64,000 nucleotides of DNA from Luidia sarsii (GCA_949987565.1 OX465121.1:7439177-7503176); one strand, 5' to 3'. Shown: positions 41,319 through 50,101, numbered from the stretch's first letter. The notes: generated from the sequence alone by a model not told the origin. Numbers and translations are program-made.

Positions 41319-43544
41319 TTGTGTCTGGTACCAAATGAACGCGCGAAGTCCCCTTGTACTATTTACAACAAAGTTCACACGGAAATAATTTTGATATCAT
41401 TTGAAAGCTAATGGTATACTCTTTCACATCATTAGAAAATCTCAAAATCTCAAAAGTGGGGGTTATTCCTCATTATGCTGTGCCGGGTCACATATCTTCT
41501 TTCCCTTCCTACCCTTGCTTAATTGTGACCCGGCACAGCGACATGAGGAATATCCCACCAAAACACTTTTCGAGTCAACAACGACTGAAGTCAAATATCT
41601 TCTCAATTCGATAAAAAAAAACAATTTAGGTTTTTTTGTATTTTCGGAAAGTTAATGTATTGGAGGATATTATGTCCAAAGGATTTTTTCAAAATCCGTC
41701 TCTAAATGTTGAAAAAACAAGGCTTTCGTGGAAGTGTTTGTGCACTGTTTTCATGAAAATGTAAAGTTCCTGCCTTTTTGAATGGCCGCTTTCGAAGAGT
41801 TAGAATGGCGCTGCTATATTGTGTCTGGTACCAAATGAACGCGCGAAGGCCCCTTGTACTATTTACAACAAAGTTCACACGGAAATAATTTTGATATCAT
41901 ATTATTCCTCATTATGCTGTGCTGGGTCACATATCTTCTTTCCCTTCCTACCCTTGCTTAATTGTGACCCGGCACAGCGACATGAGGAATATCCAACCAA
42001 AACACTTTTTGAATGGCCTTTTTGAATGGCCGCTTTCGAAGAGTTAGAATGGCGCTGCTATATTGTGTCTGGTACCAAATGCACGCGCGAAGTCCCCTTG
42101 AACTATTTACAACAAAGTTCACACGGAAATAATTTTGATATCATTTGAAAGCTAATGGTATACTCTTTCACATCATTAGAAAATCTCAAAATCTCAAAAG
42201 TGGGGGTTATTCCTCATTATGCTGTGCCGGGTCACATATCTTCTTTCCCTTCCTACCCTTGCCTTATTGTGACCCGGCACAGCGACATGAGGAATATCCC
42301 ACCAAAACACTTTTCGAGTCAAGAACGACTGAAGTCAAATATCTTCTCAATTCGATAAAAAAAAACAATTTAAGGTTTTTTTGTATTTTCGGAAAGTTAA
42401 TGTATTGGAGGATATTATGTCCAAAGGATTTATTCAAAATCCGTCTCTAAATGTTGAAAAAACAAGGCTTTCGTGGAAGTGTTTGTGCACTGTTTTCATG
42501 AAAATGTAAAGTTCCTGCCTTTTTGAATGGCCGCTTTCGAAGAGTTAGAATGGCGCTGCTATATTGTGTCTGGTACCAAATGAACGCGCGAAGTCCCCTT
42601 GTACTATTTACAACAAAGTTCACACGGAAATAATTTTGATATCATTTGAAATCCTCAAAATCTCAAAAGTGGGGGTTATTCCTCATTATGCTGTGCCGGG
42701 TCACATATCTTCTTTCCCTTCCTCCATGGTCCAACCACCCTTGCTTAATTGTGACCCGGCACAGCGACATGAGGAATATCCCACCAAAACACTTTTCGAG
42801 TCAACAACGACTGAAGTCAAATGTCTATTCAATTCGATAAAAAAAACAATTTATGTTTTTTTTGTATTTTCGGAAAGTTAATGTATTGGAGGATATTATG
42901 TCCAAAGGATTTTTTCAAAATCCGTCTCTAAATGTTGAAAATACAAGGCTTTCGTGGAAGTGTTTGTGCACTGTTTTCATGAAAATGTAAAGTTCCTGCC
43001 TTTTTGAATGGCCGCTTTCGAAGAGTTAGAATGGCGCTGCTATATTGTGTCTGGTACCAAATGAACGCGCGAAGTCCCCTTGAACTATTTACAACAAAGT
43101 TCACACGGAAATAATTTTGATATCATTTGAAAGCTAATGGTATACTCTTTCACATCATTAGAAAATCTCAAAATCTCAAAAGTGGGGGTTATTCCTCATT
43201 ATGCTGTGCCGGGTCACATATCTTCTTTCCCTTCCTACCCTTGCTTAATTGTGACCCGGCACAGCGACATGAGGAATATCCCACCAAAACACTTTTCGAG
43301 TCAAGAACGACTGAAGTCAAATATCTTCTCAATTCGATAAAAAAAAACAATTTAGGTTTTTTTGTATTTTCGGAAAGTTAATGTATTGGAGGATATTATG
43401 TCCAAAGGATTTTTTCAAAATCCGTCTCTAAATGTTGAAAAAACAAGGCTTTCGTGGAAGTGTTTGTGCACTGTTTTCATGAAAATGTAAAGTTCCTGCC
43501 TTTTTGAATGGCCGCTTTCGAAGAGTTAGAATGGCGCTGCTATA
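41319..43544 (+). repeat. Distant duplication, copy 2 (partner 22368-24593)
   Basis: This is the second copy of the block 18951 bp upstream, with the same private variants. The variant GAGTCAAGAACGAC is also present in its last monomer near 43301. There the first copy has the common GAGTCAACAACGAC, so conversion continued after duplication. Confidence 0.8.
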
Positions 43545-44733
43545 TTGTGTCTGGTACCAAATGAACGCGCGAAGTCCCCTTGTACTATTTACAACAAAGT
43601 TCACACGGAAATAATTTTGATATCATTTGAAATCCTCAAAATCTCAAAAGTGGGGGTTATTCCTCATTATGCTGTGCCGGGTCACATATCTTCTTTCCCT
43701 TCCTCCATGGTCCAACCACCCTTGCTTAATTGTGACCCGGCACAGCGACATGAGGAATATCCCACCAAAACACTTTTCGAGTCAACAACGACTGAAGTCA
43801 AATATCTTCTCAATTCGATAAAAAAAACCAATTTATGTTTTTTTTGTATTTTCGGAAAGTTAATATATTGGAGGATATTATGTCCAAAGGATTTTTTCAA
43901 AATCCGTCTCTAAATGTTGAAAATACAAGGCTTTCGTGGAAGTGTTTGTGCACTGTTTTCATGAAAATGTAAAGTTCCTGCCTTTTTGAATGGCCGCTTT
44001 CGAAGAGTTAGAATGGCGCTGCTATATTGTGTCTGGTACCAAATGAACGCGCGAAGTCCCCTTGAACTATTTACAACAAAGTTCACACGGAAATAATTTT
44101 GATATCATTTGAAAGCTAATGGTATACTCTTTCACATCATTAGAAAATCTCAAAATCTCAAAAGTGGGGGTTATTCCTCATTATGCTGTGCCGGGTCACA
44201 TATCTTCTTTCCCTTCCTACCCTTGCTTAATTGTGACCCGGCACAGCGACATGAGGAATATCCCACCAAAACACTTTTCGAGTCAACAACGACTGAAGTC
44301 AAATATCTTCTCAATTCGATAAAAAAAACCAATTTAGGTTTTTTTGTATTTTCGGAAAGTTAATGTATTGGAGGATATTATGTCCAAAGGATTTTTTCAA
44401 AATCCGTCTCTAAATGTTGAAAAAACAAGGCTTTCGTGGAAGTGTTTGTGCACTGTTTTCATGAAAATGTAAAGTTCCTGCCTTTTTGAATGGCCGCTTT
44501 CGAAGAGTTAGAATGGCGCTGCTATATTGTGTCTGGTACCAAATGAACGCGCGAAGTCCCCTTGTACTATTTACAACAAAGTTCACACGGAAATAATTTT
44601 GATATCATTTGAAATCCTCAAAATCTCAAAAGTGGGGGTTATTCCTCATTATGCTGTGCCGGGTCACATATCTTCTTTCCCTTCCTCCATGGTCCAACCA
44701 CCCTTGCTTAATTGTGACCCGGCACAGCGACAT

Positions 44734-44997
44734 TCAATTTTATCAATAAAAGATAAAATATCTTATTCCAAGGAGACACACGGTTTGTTTACCCGCTTCG
44801 AGTTTGCAGGCGGTCAGCTGTTTTTTGTTTTGGTCTGTGGATCTGTAAACAAGCTCCAGTGAGCGGCACAACCACTTGGCGCGACGCCCGCGCGCGCGCG
44901 GAGTTGACACTTTGTATAACATTTCGGCTCGCCCGCTGGAAAAGAGCGCGGAAAATCACTTCGGTGTGGTTCTCGAGCACTCAACACGCAAAAAATC
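44734..44997 (+). repeat. A1 split direct repeat (264 bp)
   Basis: This sequence appears identical to A2 at 50581-50844 by eye. It begins TCAATTTTATCAATAAAAG and ends ACACGCAAAAAATC, after which the two copies diverge (ATCTTC here, CCCACC after A2). It contains TTATTCCAAG (an arm of the proposed recombination site), a G/C-alternating tract CGCCCGCGCGCGCGCGG near 44885-44901 and GTATAAC at 44914-44920. The left copy probably holds promoter and 5' leader sequence, but no promoter motif is strong enough to call. Confidence 0.92.
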
Positions 44998-45253
44998 ATC
45001 TTCTCCTTTAATATCTTTAATTTCCTGCCAGATTGTTCTGGTAGTTGTTGTGACAGTTTTGTCTTTTGGCTTAGAGGACTCCCTCTCGTCTTGGACTGTA
45101 TTTTATGAAAGTATTTCTTCGTTGGTGCGAAAATAGGCGAGATTTCTCCATCATTTTTGCCTCCGGCAATCTGCGGTCATCATTCTGGGGCAGTAGGCCT
45201 GCGGCACGCATATACTAGCCCGACTAGTCCGTATAGACGTTGTGGGCGGTGAT
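44998..45253 (+). other. 5' leader of the retrotransposon
   Basis: This untranslated-looking sequence lies between A1 and the first Gag ATG. Short frames through it start at non-ATG codons and have no recognisable domain. It is unique within the window. It includes a pyrimidine-rich stretch near 45000 and the palindromic ACTAGCCCGACTAGT near 45215. Confidence 0.6.
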
Positions 45254-46609
45254 ATGCCGAAACGTCGGGCCGAGAAGGCTGTTCAGCAGGCCCCTGGGTC
45301 TAAGGGTAAGGCCACCGCGAGCTGCCGTCGTAAGGGCCGCCCCAAGATTCGTCCGGAGTCGGCGGTGGATCTGGAGAGCGCCCTACCACTGAGCGACGTT
45401 CCATCGACGTCCGGCACCGCGGCGGCCGCAGTGAGGGATGGACGTTCACCTCGACACGGGAGCAGACCAATTTGCGAGGAAGCAGCGGAGGAGAGCGGAG
45501 GAGCCGGAGGTGGAGCGGTCTCTTCTTCGGCCGGTGAGTCCGCATCGTCTGTGAGGAATGCGAACTGGGACGCTGCAGGCTTTGGCTTGGGCGTGAGTGT
45601 TCATGCGGTTGGTTCTGGTAGTACTAGTAGTACTAGTAGGCCGAGTACTAGTAGGGTTAACGTTGGCGGGCCGGGCCAAAATAATGTCGGTGCCACCCCG
45701 GCCACATTGGCAAGTCCTTCGTCTCCTTGCGTTAGCGATGTGGTAGCGCCCTTGCAATATCTGGGAAACGAGGCCCCCTTGGGCACCCTTGTTCCTTTAG
45801 CTATTAAGGAAAAAATTTGGAATGGGAACTACGTGGATATGGCGTCATTATACGTAGATAATGCAGTCAAGATTTTGTCCGCTTCCAATAATGGTGCGGA
45901 GGTCGCCTTGGTTGTCGAACAGGGCAGGGTGGTCCTTCGGCCGTCCTCAGCTAGGGTTAGCCGTAAGCTTGATTCCATAGAAAAGTGGACAAGCGCTTTC
46001 CATGTGTTCATCGCTGTTTTTGCTATACGCCACCCGGGTCGTGTCGTGGAACTCTTGCGATATGCGGAGACGATTCGCACGGCCGCCTTACAGTTCCCGG
46101 GGTTGGGCTGGCGCAGCTATGATGAACAGTTTCGTTTGCGTATGGAGGTTAATCCGGCACGTTCTTGGGCAGCTATGGATATGGAGCTTTGGGTAACGGT
46201 CGCGGCGGTCGGCAGTGTGGCGCCGGCGGTTGCCGCTACATCGGTTCCCAGTCGCAGCCAGGCTCAGAATCGCATTTGCTATGCTTTCAACTCGCCTACC
46301 GGTTGCCGGTGGTTTGATTGTCGTTATGTGCATAGTTGTCGCCGTTGCGCTGGAGGGGGACACGGGGAGTCGTCGTGTAGAGTGGGTGGGAGACCCCCTA
46401 CTTTCGGCACCGCTGCTAGTGCTAGGCCATGGGTCGACCAGCCCAAGGCTGTGTACACGCGTTACACTAAGACTCCCGGTGTCCCTTCGGGTGTGAGGCG
46501 TGCTGGGCCATCCGCCGCTGTCACTCCTAGGCCTTCAGGCCCAAGCGCAGCTAATGCACCTGAATTGAGGGGAAAGCGCTATAATTTTCGCTCTCCCAAC
46601 GCCAATTGA
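45254..46609 (+). CDS. Gag-like protein with CCCH and CCHC zinc motifs
   Basis: This is a 451-residue protein from the first in-frame ATG (purine at -3); the frame is open slightly upstream but only with a GTG. Residues 1-35 are basic (MPKRRAEK..., CRRKGRPKIR). About 35-165 is low-complexity, rich in Ser, Thr and Gly. About 165-310 is a compact, helix-prone region (APLGTLVPLAIKEKIWNGNY, YDEQFRLRM) of the kind found in DIRS/Ngaro Gag proteins. Zinc motifs follow: C342-X8-C351-X4-C356-X3-H360, then C362-X2-C365-X4-H370-X4-C375. The tail is basic. It presumably binds element RNA and forms the particle in which cDNA is made. The 3' end overlaps the RT frame by 41 nt, and the stop is TGA followed by C. 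Confidence 0.88.
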   Translation: MPKRRAEKAVQQAPGSKGKATASCRRKGRPKIRPESAVDLESALPLSDVPSTSGTAAAAVRDGRSPRHGSRPICEEAAEESGGAGGGAVSSSAGESASSVRNANWDAAGFGLGVSVHAVGSGSTSSTSRPSTSRVNVGGPGQNNVGATPATLASPSSPCVSDVVAPLQYLGNEAPLGTLVPLAIKEKIWNGNYVDMASLYVDNAVKILSASNNGAEVALVVEQGRVVLRPSSARVSRKLDSIEKWTSAFHVFIAVFAIRHPGRVVELLRYAETIRTAALQFPGLGWRSYDEQFRLRMEVNPARSWAAMDMELWVTVAAVGSVAPAVAATSVPSRSQAQNRICYAFNSPTGCRWFDCRYVHSCRRCAGGGHGESSCRVGGRPPTFGTAASARPWVDQPKAVYTRYTKTPGVPSGVRRAGPSAAVTPRPSGPSAANAPELRGKRYNFRSPNAN

Positions 46610-48167
46610 CGTATTCATTTTACAGCAGTGGCTGCTTAGTTACCCCGATAGGCCAGCGGCTGTGTTACTCGAACAAGGGTTTACTCGGGGTTTTTCACTG
46701 GGTTTTCAGGGTCCTAGGGTGAGCAGGGAATCTAGCAGCCTGAAATCTGCTTTGGACAATCCGGAGGTTGTTTTGGAAAAGTTGCAGAGCGAGATTAATT
46801 TAGGCAGAGTCGCAGGGCCGTTTTCCTTTCGGCCATTGCCTAATTTGCAATGCTCTCCTATCGGGCTGGTTCCTAAACACCTCCCCGGCTCCTTTCGCCT
46901 GATACATAATTTGTCCTTTCCTTCCGGGGATTCACTGAATGATTTCATCCCTAAAGAAGATTGTAGAGTGACGTATGCATCTTTTGATACGGCCGTTGAG
47001 TTGGCTATGTCGGTAGGAGATCATTCATATTTGGCCAAAACTGACATTAAGTCTGCCTTTAGGCTACTCCCCGTCGCTCCGGCCGATTATGAACTTTTGG
47101 GCTTTCAGTTTCAAGGACAGTTTTACTATGATAAGTGCTTGCCTATGGGATGCGCAAAATCGTGTGCATTATTCGAGTTGTTCAGCTCCTTTTTGGAATT
47201 TCAGGTTAAGCGTATTTCGGCCTCTGATGCGATCACTCATTATTTGGATGATTTTCTCTTTATTGGTCCGTCGTTGGATCAGTGTGCATTTCTTCTTGCA
47301 TCATTTAAAGACATATGCGCCCAACTGAGGGTTCCCCTTGCAGAGGAAAAAACTGCAGGTCCATGCCAAGTTATAACCTACTTAGGTCTAGAAATAGATA
47401 CGATTAAGCGCATAATTCGAGTGCCTGACGGGAAGGTGTTGTCCCTCAAAGAAAAAATTAGGTCGGCGTTGGCACGAAAAAAGTTATCTTTGAAAGAAAT
47501 TCAGTCGTTGGTTGGGTCGTTAAACTTTGTTTGTCGCGCGGTTGCACCGGGCCGCGCATTTACTCGGCGTCTGGTTGGCTTATCCCGAGGTTTACGGAAG
47601 CCTCACCATAAGGTACGCGTTACAACCGGCGCAAAATTGGATTTGTTGATGTGGTTGGAATTTCTAGATCATTTCAATGGTGTGTCGCCTTTCCGATTGT
47701 TGGGATGGCAGGATAACAATGTTTTGGAATTGTTCACCGATGCTTCGGCTAGCATTGGTTTTGGTGGGTTTTTTGATGGGCACTGGTTTCATGGGCGTTG
47801 GACCCCTGAGTTGTTAGCACTGTCGCCATCGATAGCGTTTTGTGAATTTTACCCTTTAGTGCTCGCAGTTTTTTGCTGGGCCTCTCATCTCGCTAATCGT
47901 AGGGTGCGTTTTCGTACGGATAACGAGGCGGTGGTTGCCATCATTAATAAACAATCGTCAGGCTGTGATAGGATCATGCATTTGGTGCGCATGTTCGTTT
48001 GCCAGTGTCTAAGGTATAATATCACCTTTAAGGCCGTTCATATTCCTGGGGTACACAATGACATTGCTGATTCACTCTCGCGTTTCCAGGTCGCACGCTT
48101 CCGCTCGCTAGCCCCGCAAGCGGACTTGACAATGACAGCGATTCCCGATCTCCTCCGGGCTTGTTAG
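46569..48167 (+). CDS. Reverse transcriptase - RNase H
   Basis: The frame is open from 46569 (532 codons), and the family-like segment TPIDVFILQQWLLSYPDRPA begins at about codon 11. RT motifs are present: AKTDIKSAF (Asp159), LPMGCAKS, the YLDD box (Asp227 and Asp228) and YLGLEID. The RNase H residues are Asp391 in FTDASAS, Glu426 in FCEFYPL, Asp451 in RTDNEA and Asp501 in NDIADSLSR. All expected catalytic residues are intact. It copies element RNA into DNA and removes the RNA. There is no ATG before motif A, so translation probably relies on a +1 shift from Gag, reinitiation at a non-ATG codon or splicing. No protease, integrase or methyltransferase domain is seen. Confidence 0.93.
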   Translation, partial: GESAIIFALPTPIDVFILQQWLLSYPDRPAAVLLEQGFTRGFSLGFQGPRVSRESSSLKSALDNPEVVLEKLQSEINLGRVAGPFSFRPLPNLQCSPIGLVPKHLPGSFRLIHNLSFPSGDSLNDFIPKEDCRVTYASFDTAVELAMSVGDHSYLAKTDIKSAFRLLPVAPADYELLGFQFQGQFYYDKCLPMGCAKSCALFELFSSFLEFQVKRISASDAITHYLDDFLFIGPSLDQCAFLLASFKDICAQLRVPLAEEKTAGPCQVITYLGLEIDTIKRIIRVPDGKVLSLKEKIRSALARKKLSLKEIQSLVGSLNFVCRAVAPGRAFTRRLVGLSRGLRKPHHKVRVTTGAKLDLLMWLEFLDHFNGVSPFRLLGWQDNNVLELFTDASASIGFGGFFDGHWFHGRWTPELLALSPSIAFCEFYPLVLAVFCWASHLANRRVRFRTDNEAVVAIINKQSSGCDRIMHLVRMFVCQCLRYNITFKAVHIPGVHNDIADSLSRFQVARFRSLAPQADLTMTAIPDLLRAC

Positions 48168-48175
48168 AAGGTGAG

Positions 48176-49036
48176 ATGAACCGCTTGTTGACGGTGGCTT
48201 CAGCCCCAAATACACATAAAGCCTATTCGGCGGGTTGGCGGGCTTTTTGTTCCTTTATGGGCTCCCACTTTCACGGGGAGGCTCCCTCCTCGGTAGCGGA
48301 CGTTAGAGCATTCATTGCGTGGCTTTCCCTGCGTCATTTGTCCCCTGCTACTGTCGCTTCATATGTCTCGGGCGTAGGTTATTTTCATAAGATCCACAGT
48401 TGGCCGGATCCCACCCGGGACTATGTAGTATCCAAATTGCTTGCCGGTTGTCGCAGGGATAAGGTTGGTAGCGATCGGCGATGGCCTTTAACCATACCGT
48501 TGCTTACCCGTTTAATGCAGATTTTACCAGGGGTGTGTCTTGACCAATTCGAGGCGCTCCTGTTTCGCGCAGTTATGTCATGCGCGTTCTTTGGGTTCAT
48601 GCGTATCGGCGAATTTGCCGCCATTTCAAAATTCCGCACACAAACATCCCTGCTGCTTGATACTGATGTCCAATTTCAGGATGTAGGCCAAGCCAATGCT
48701 TCGGTTCTTCTCACTTTTCGTCATACGAAGAATAACCAATCAGGCCGCCCTCAAGTGGTGTGCTTAGTCCACTCAGAGGACGCCCAGCTCTGTCCTGTCC
48801 GCGCTTTGACGGCATTTGCGCAGGTTCGTCCCAATATCCCAGGTTGTTTTTTCTGCCATTTTGGCGGACAGGCTCTTACTCAGTATCAGTTTAACGCTAC
48901 CTTTAAGAAGGCGCTATCATTTTTGGGGCTGGAACAGTCTTCCTTTCTTTTCTTTCCGCATAGGGGCAGCCTCTTGCGCAGCGGCAAGAGGGGTGAAGCT
49001 GGAGGATATAAAAGCAATGGGTCGGTGGCGCTCTGA
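48176..49036 (+). CDS. Tyrosine recombinase, frame broken before the catalytic C-terminus
   Basis: From the ATG 8 nt after the RT stop this frame gives 286 residues; it is also open upstream to 48071, overlapping RT. The N-terminal SAM-like core-binding domain (THKAYSAGWRAFCSFM, LSPATVASYVSGV) spans roughly residues 10-90. The catalytic domain follows, with Arg143 in FGFMRIGEF and Lys185 in FRHTKNNQ. After SSFLFFP (near 48952) the frame runs into unrelated residues (RGSLLRSGK) and stops at 49036. The family-typical continuation lies in the +1 frame. The enzyme would cut and join DNA through a 3'-phosphotyrosine to insert circular cDNA. As written the protein lacks its nucleophile; splicing or frameshifting could restore the frame, but the His of HxxR is also missing. 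Confidence 0.88.
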   Translation: MNRLLTVASAPNTHKAYSAGWRAFCSFMGSHFHGEAPSSVADVRAFIAWLSLRHLSPATVASYVSGVGYFHKIHSWPDPTRDYVVSKLLAGCRRDKVGSDRRWPLTIPLLTRLMQILPGVCLDQFEALLFRAVMSCAFFGFMRIGEFAAISKFRTQTSLLLDTDVQFQDVGQANASVLLTFRHTKNNQSGRPQVVCLVHSEDAQLCPVRALTAFAQVRPNIPGCFFCHFGGQALTQYQFNATFKKALSFLGLEQSSFLFFPHRGSLLRSGKRGEAGGYKSNGSVAL

Positions 49037-49091
49037 GGCTGCTCGAAGTTACATTCGCCCCTTAGTGCATTGCCAGTTGCCGGGGGTGTAA
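48951..49091 (+). pseudogene. Out-of-frame catalytic C-terminus of the tyrosine recombinase
   Basis: In the +1 frame relative to the preceding part, the residues SFRIGAASCAAARGVKLEDI are followed by MGRWRSEAARSYIRP. They hold the box II Arg (codon 48957-48959), the Trp often found in place of the second His (49026-49028) and the nucleophilic Tyr (49050-49052); the stop ends at 49091. The residue three before the Arg is Phe where the family has His. The spacing from SFLGLE to SFRIG also looks about two residues shorter than I expect for relatives. A small deletion of 2 or 5 nt would explain both the shift and the lost His. The pyrimidine tract and CATAG at 48939-48962 could alternatively mimic a 3' splice site. 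Confidence 0.82.
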
Positions 49092-49684
49092 TTGGAGTTG
49101 TTGCTCCTGAGCATTTCTTCTTTCTTTATTTCTTCCCATGCGAAACTAAATTGTATGCAGGGTCGGTTTGGATTATTGGAGACTCGATTGTACGCAGAGC
49201 TGTCACGAACCTAGGGTGTAAGCAGCATGTGCGATGGTTTGGACGAGGCGGAGCTGGCTACAATGACGTGCCGGCATTATTGGCCGAGGTCGCTGCGCGA
49301 GGGCGCCAGCCCGATCTGTTGGTAGTACACATTGGCACTAATAATTTAGCCAATACTGACCTCTTCTGTATGCGGCAGCGCGTGGCAGTCTTCATGCAGT
49401 ATTGTATTGGGACATTCCCTAGGTCTAAGCTCATTTGGTCCGACATTTTGCCGCGAGCTTGTTACTTTGGTGCTAAGCAGCCAGCGAAGATGGAAATGAA
49501 GAGGCGGGCGGTTAATAAATGGGCTCGGTCCTTCAGTAAGCGCATCGGGGCTTCTGTCCTACATCATCCGCAATTTAGATGGTCGGAATTTGCTTTGTTC
49601 CGATATGATGGCGTTCACCTATCGCCGTCGGGGAATTCCCTGTTCCAGACCAATCTGCGCAATTGCATCTGTTCGTGTCAATGA
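49037..49684 (+). CDS. SGNH-hydrolase-like domain
   Basis: The frame is open from 49037 to the TGA at 49682-49684, and the recognisable domain starts at about 49166. Catalytic blocks are in order: WIIGDSIVRRA (nucleophile Ser in GDS, 49178-49186), GRGGAG (oxyanion Gly), VHIGTNNLA (Asn) and YDGVHLSPSG (Asp and His). All four SGNH residues are present. This family cleaves esters, and SGNH modules are known in some Ngaro elements and in some LINE ORF1 proteins, where their role is not settled. There is no ATG upstream of the GDS block. A pyrimidine tract (49112-49137), ACTAAAT and ATGCAG ending at 49160 suggest a 3' splice site, so the domain may be an exon fused to an upstream frame. The true start is uncertain. 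Confidence 0.83.
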   Translation, partial: GCSKLHSPLSALPVAGGVIGVVAPEHFFFLYFFPCETKLYAGSVWIIGDSIVRRAVTNLGCKQHVRWFGRGGAGYNDVPALLAEVAARGRQPDLLVVHIGTNNLANTDLFCMRQRVAVFMQYCIGTFPRSKLIWSDILPRACYFGAKQPAKMEMKRRAVNKWARSFSKRIGASVLHHPQFRWSEFALFRYDGVHLSPSGNSLFQTNLRNCICSCQ

Positions 49685-49790
49685 AACAGGCTCACGTTGA
49701 CGTCACTAATTTGGGATTCGGCCCGGTTAACTTGTGCGGAGGTTGTCCGGTCTTTCCAGTGGGGCGCGCGCTGCGCGTTTGGCGGTTTTG
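49685..49790 (+). other. 3' untranslated segment before B1
   Basis: This 106-bp stretch lies between the SGNH stop and the start of the B1 repeat. It contains the G/C-rich dyad GGCGCGCGCTGCGC near 49762 and no gene. It ends GGCGGTTTTG, directly before the B homology starts with GGCTGGAGACG. Confidence 0.7.
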
Positions 49791-49927
49791 GGCTGGAGAC
49801 GACCGGAAGTGCCTCCTTGTTAAGTGATATTCATTAGATCGTAGGTGGTTGGACCATTTAGAGCATGAATTTTAAGGTTTAAATTTAGTTAATTACTCTT
49901 TCTGTCGTTCGTGTTTTACGCCAAGCA

Positions 49928-49956
49928 CCCGCTTGTACCAGCGGGGCTTATTCCAA
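49928..49956 (+). repeat. Small hairpin and extra half-site-like motif in B1
   Basis: CCCGCT (49928-49933) pairs with AGCGGG (49940-49945) around a 6-nt loop, TGTACC. Immediately after it, CTTATTCCAA at 49947-49956 matches the arm of the proposed recombination site (CTTATTCCAAG in A, inverse CTTGGAATAA at the B end). The same arrangement recurs in B2 at about 51045-51073. It could be an accessory recombinase site or an RNA structure; neither is shown. Confidence 0.45.
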
Positions 49957-50101
49957 CCGTATGTGCGAACGGTGGAAAATCGGCGTGACGTTTACCCGTA
50001 CTGTTAAGTAAGTTAGAATTTTAAATAGGTAAGGGGACAATTCTTAAACAATGGGGGTTTACCCACTTTCGGTGGGGGCCAGGGCTCACGGCTAGAGCTT
50101 T

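Larger units (their letters stand above)
505..44733 (+). repeat. Satellite array, left part (~480-bp monomer family)
   Basis: Nearly identical units lie head to tail, each marked by TTGTGTCTGGTACCAAATG. I find anchors at 1094, 1613, 2124, 2624, 3105, 3586, 4054, 4556, 5037 and so on to 44527, about 98 in this part. Common spacings are 481, 479, 468, 500, 513 and 244 bp. Each monomer has a conserved block with GAACGCGCGAAG, a variable ATCATTTGAAA region, a 28-nt inverted repeat, an A-run followed by a T-run, a GGATATTATGTCCAAAGGA block and TTGAATGGCCGCTTTCGAAG. The common 481-bp unit is not a multiple of three, so reading frames do not continue from unit to unit. The array may be heterochromatic or pericentromeric, but the sequence alone does not show this. 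Confidence 0.95.

Noticed and set aside
505..44733. CRISPR-like or phage-type repeat array
   Set aside because: The repeats are about 480 bp, contiguous and lack unique spacers, and there are no cas genes. The window is eukaryotic.
44789..45136. Short frames on both strands in A1 and the leader (RPRARGVDTLY and others)
   Set aside because: They start at non-ATG codons or run antisense, have biased composition from the G/C tract and are not conserved domains. The same frames appear in A2 only because A is repeated.
45300..46363. Antisense frames opposite the Gag gene
   Set aside because: They are shadows of a G/C-rich coding strand with no domain and no independent support.
49004..49014. TATA-box-like GATATAAAAGC
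   Set aside because: It lies within the conserved recombinase coding sequence (EDIKAMG) and is explained by codons.
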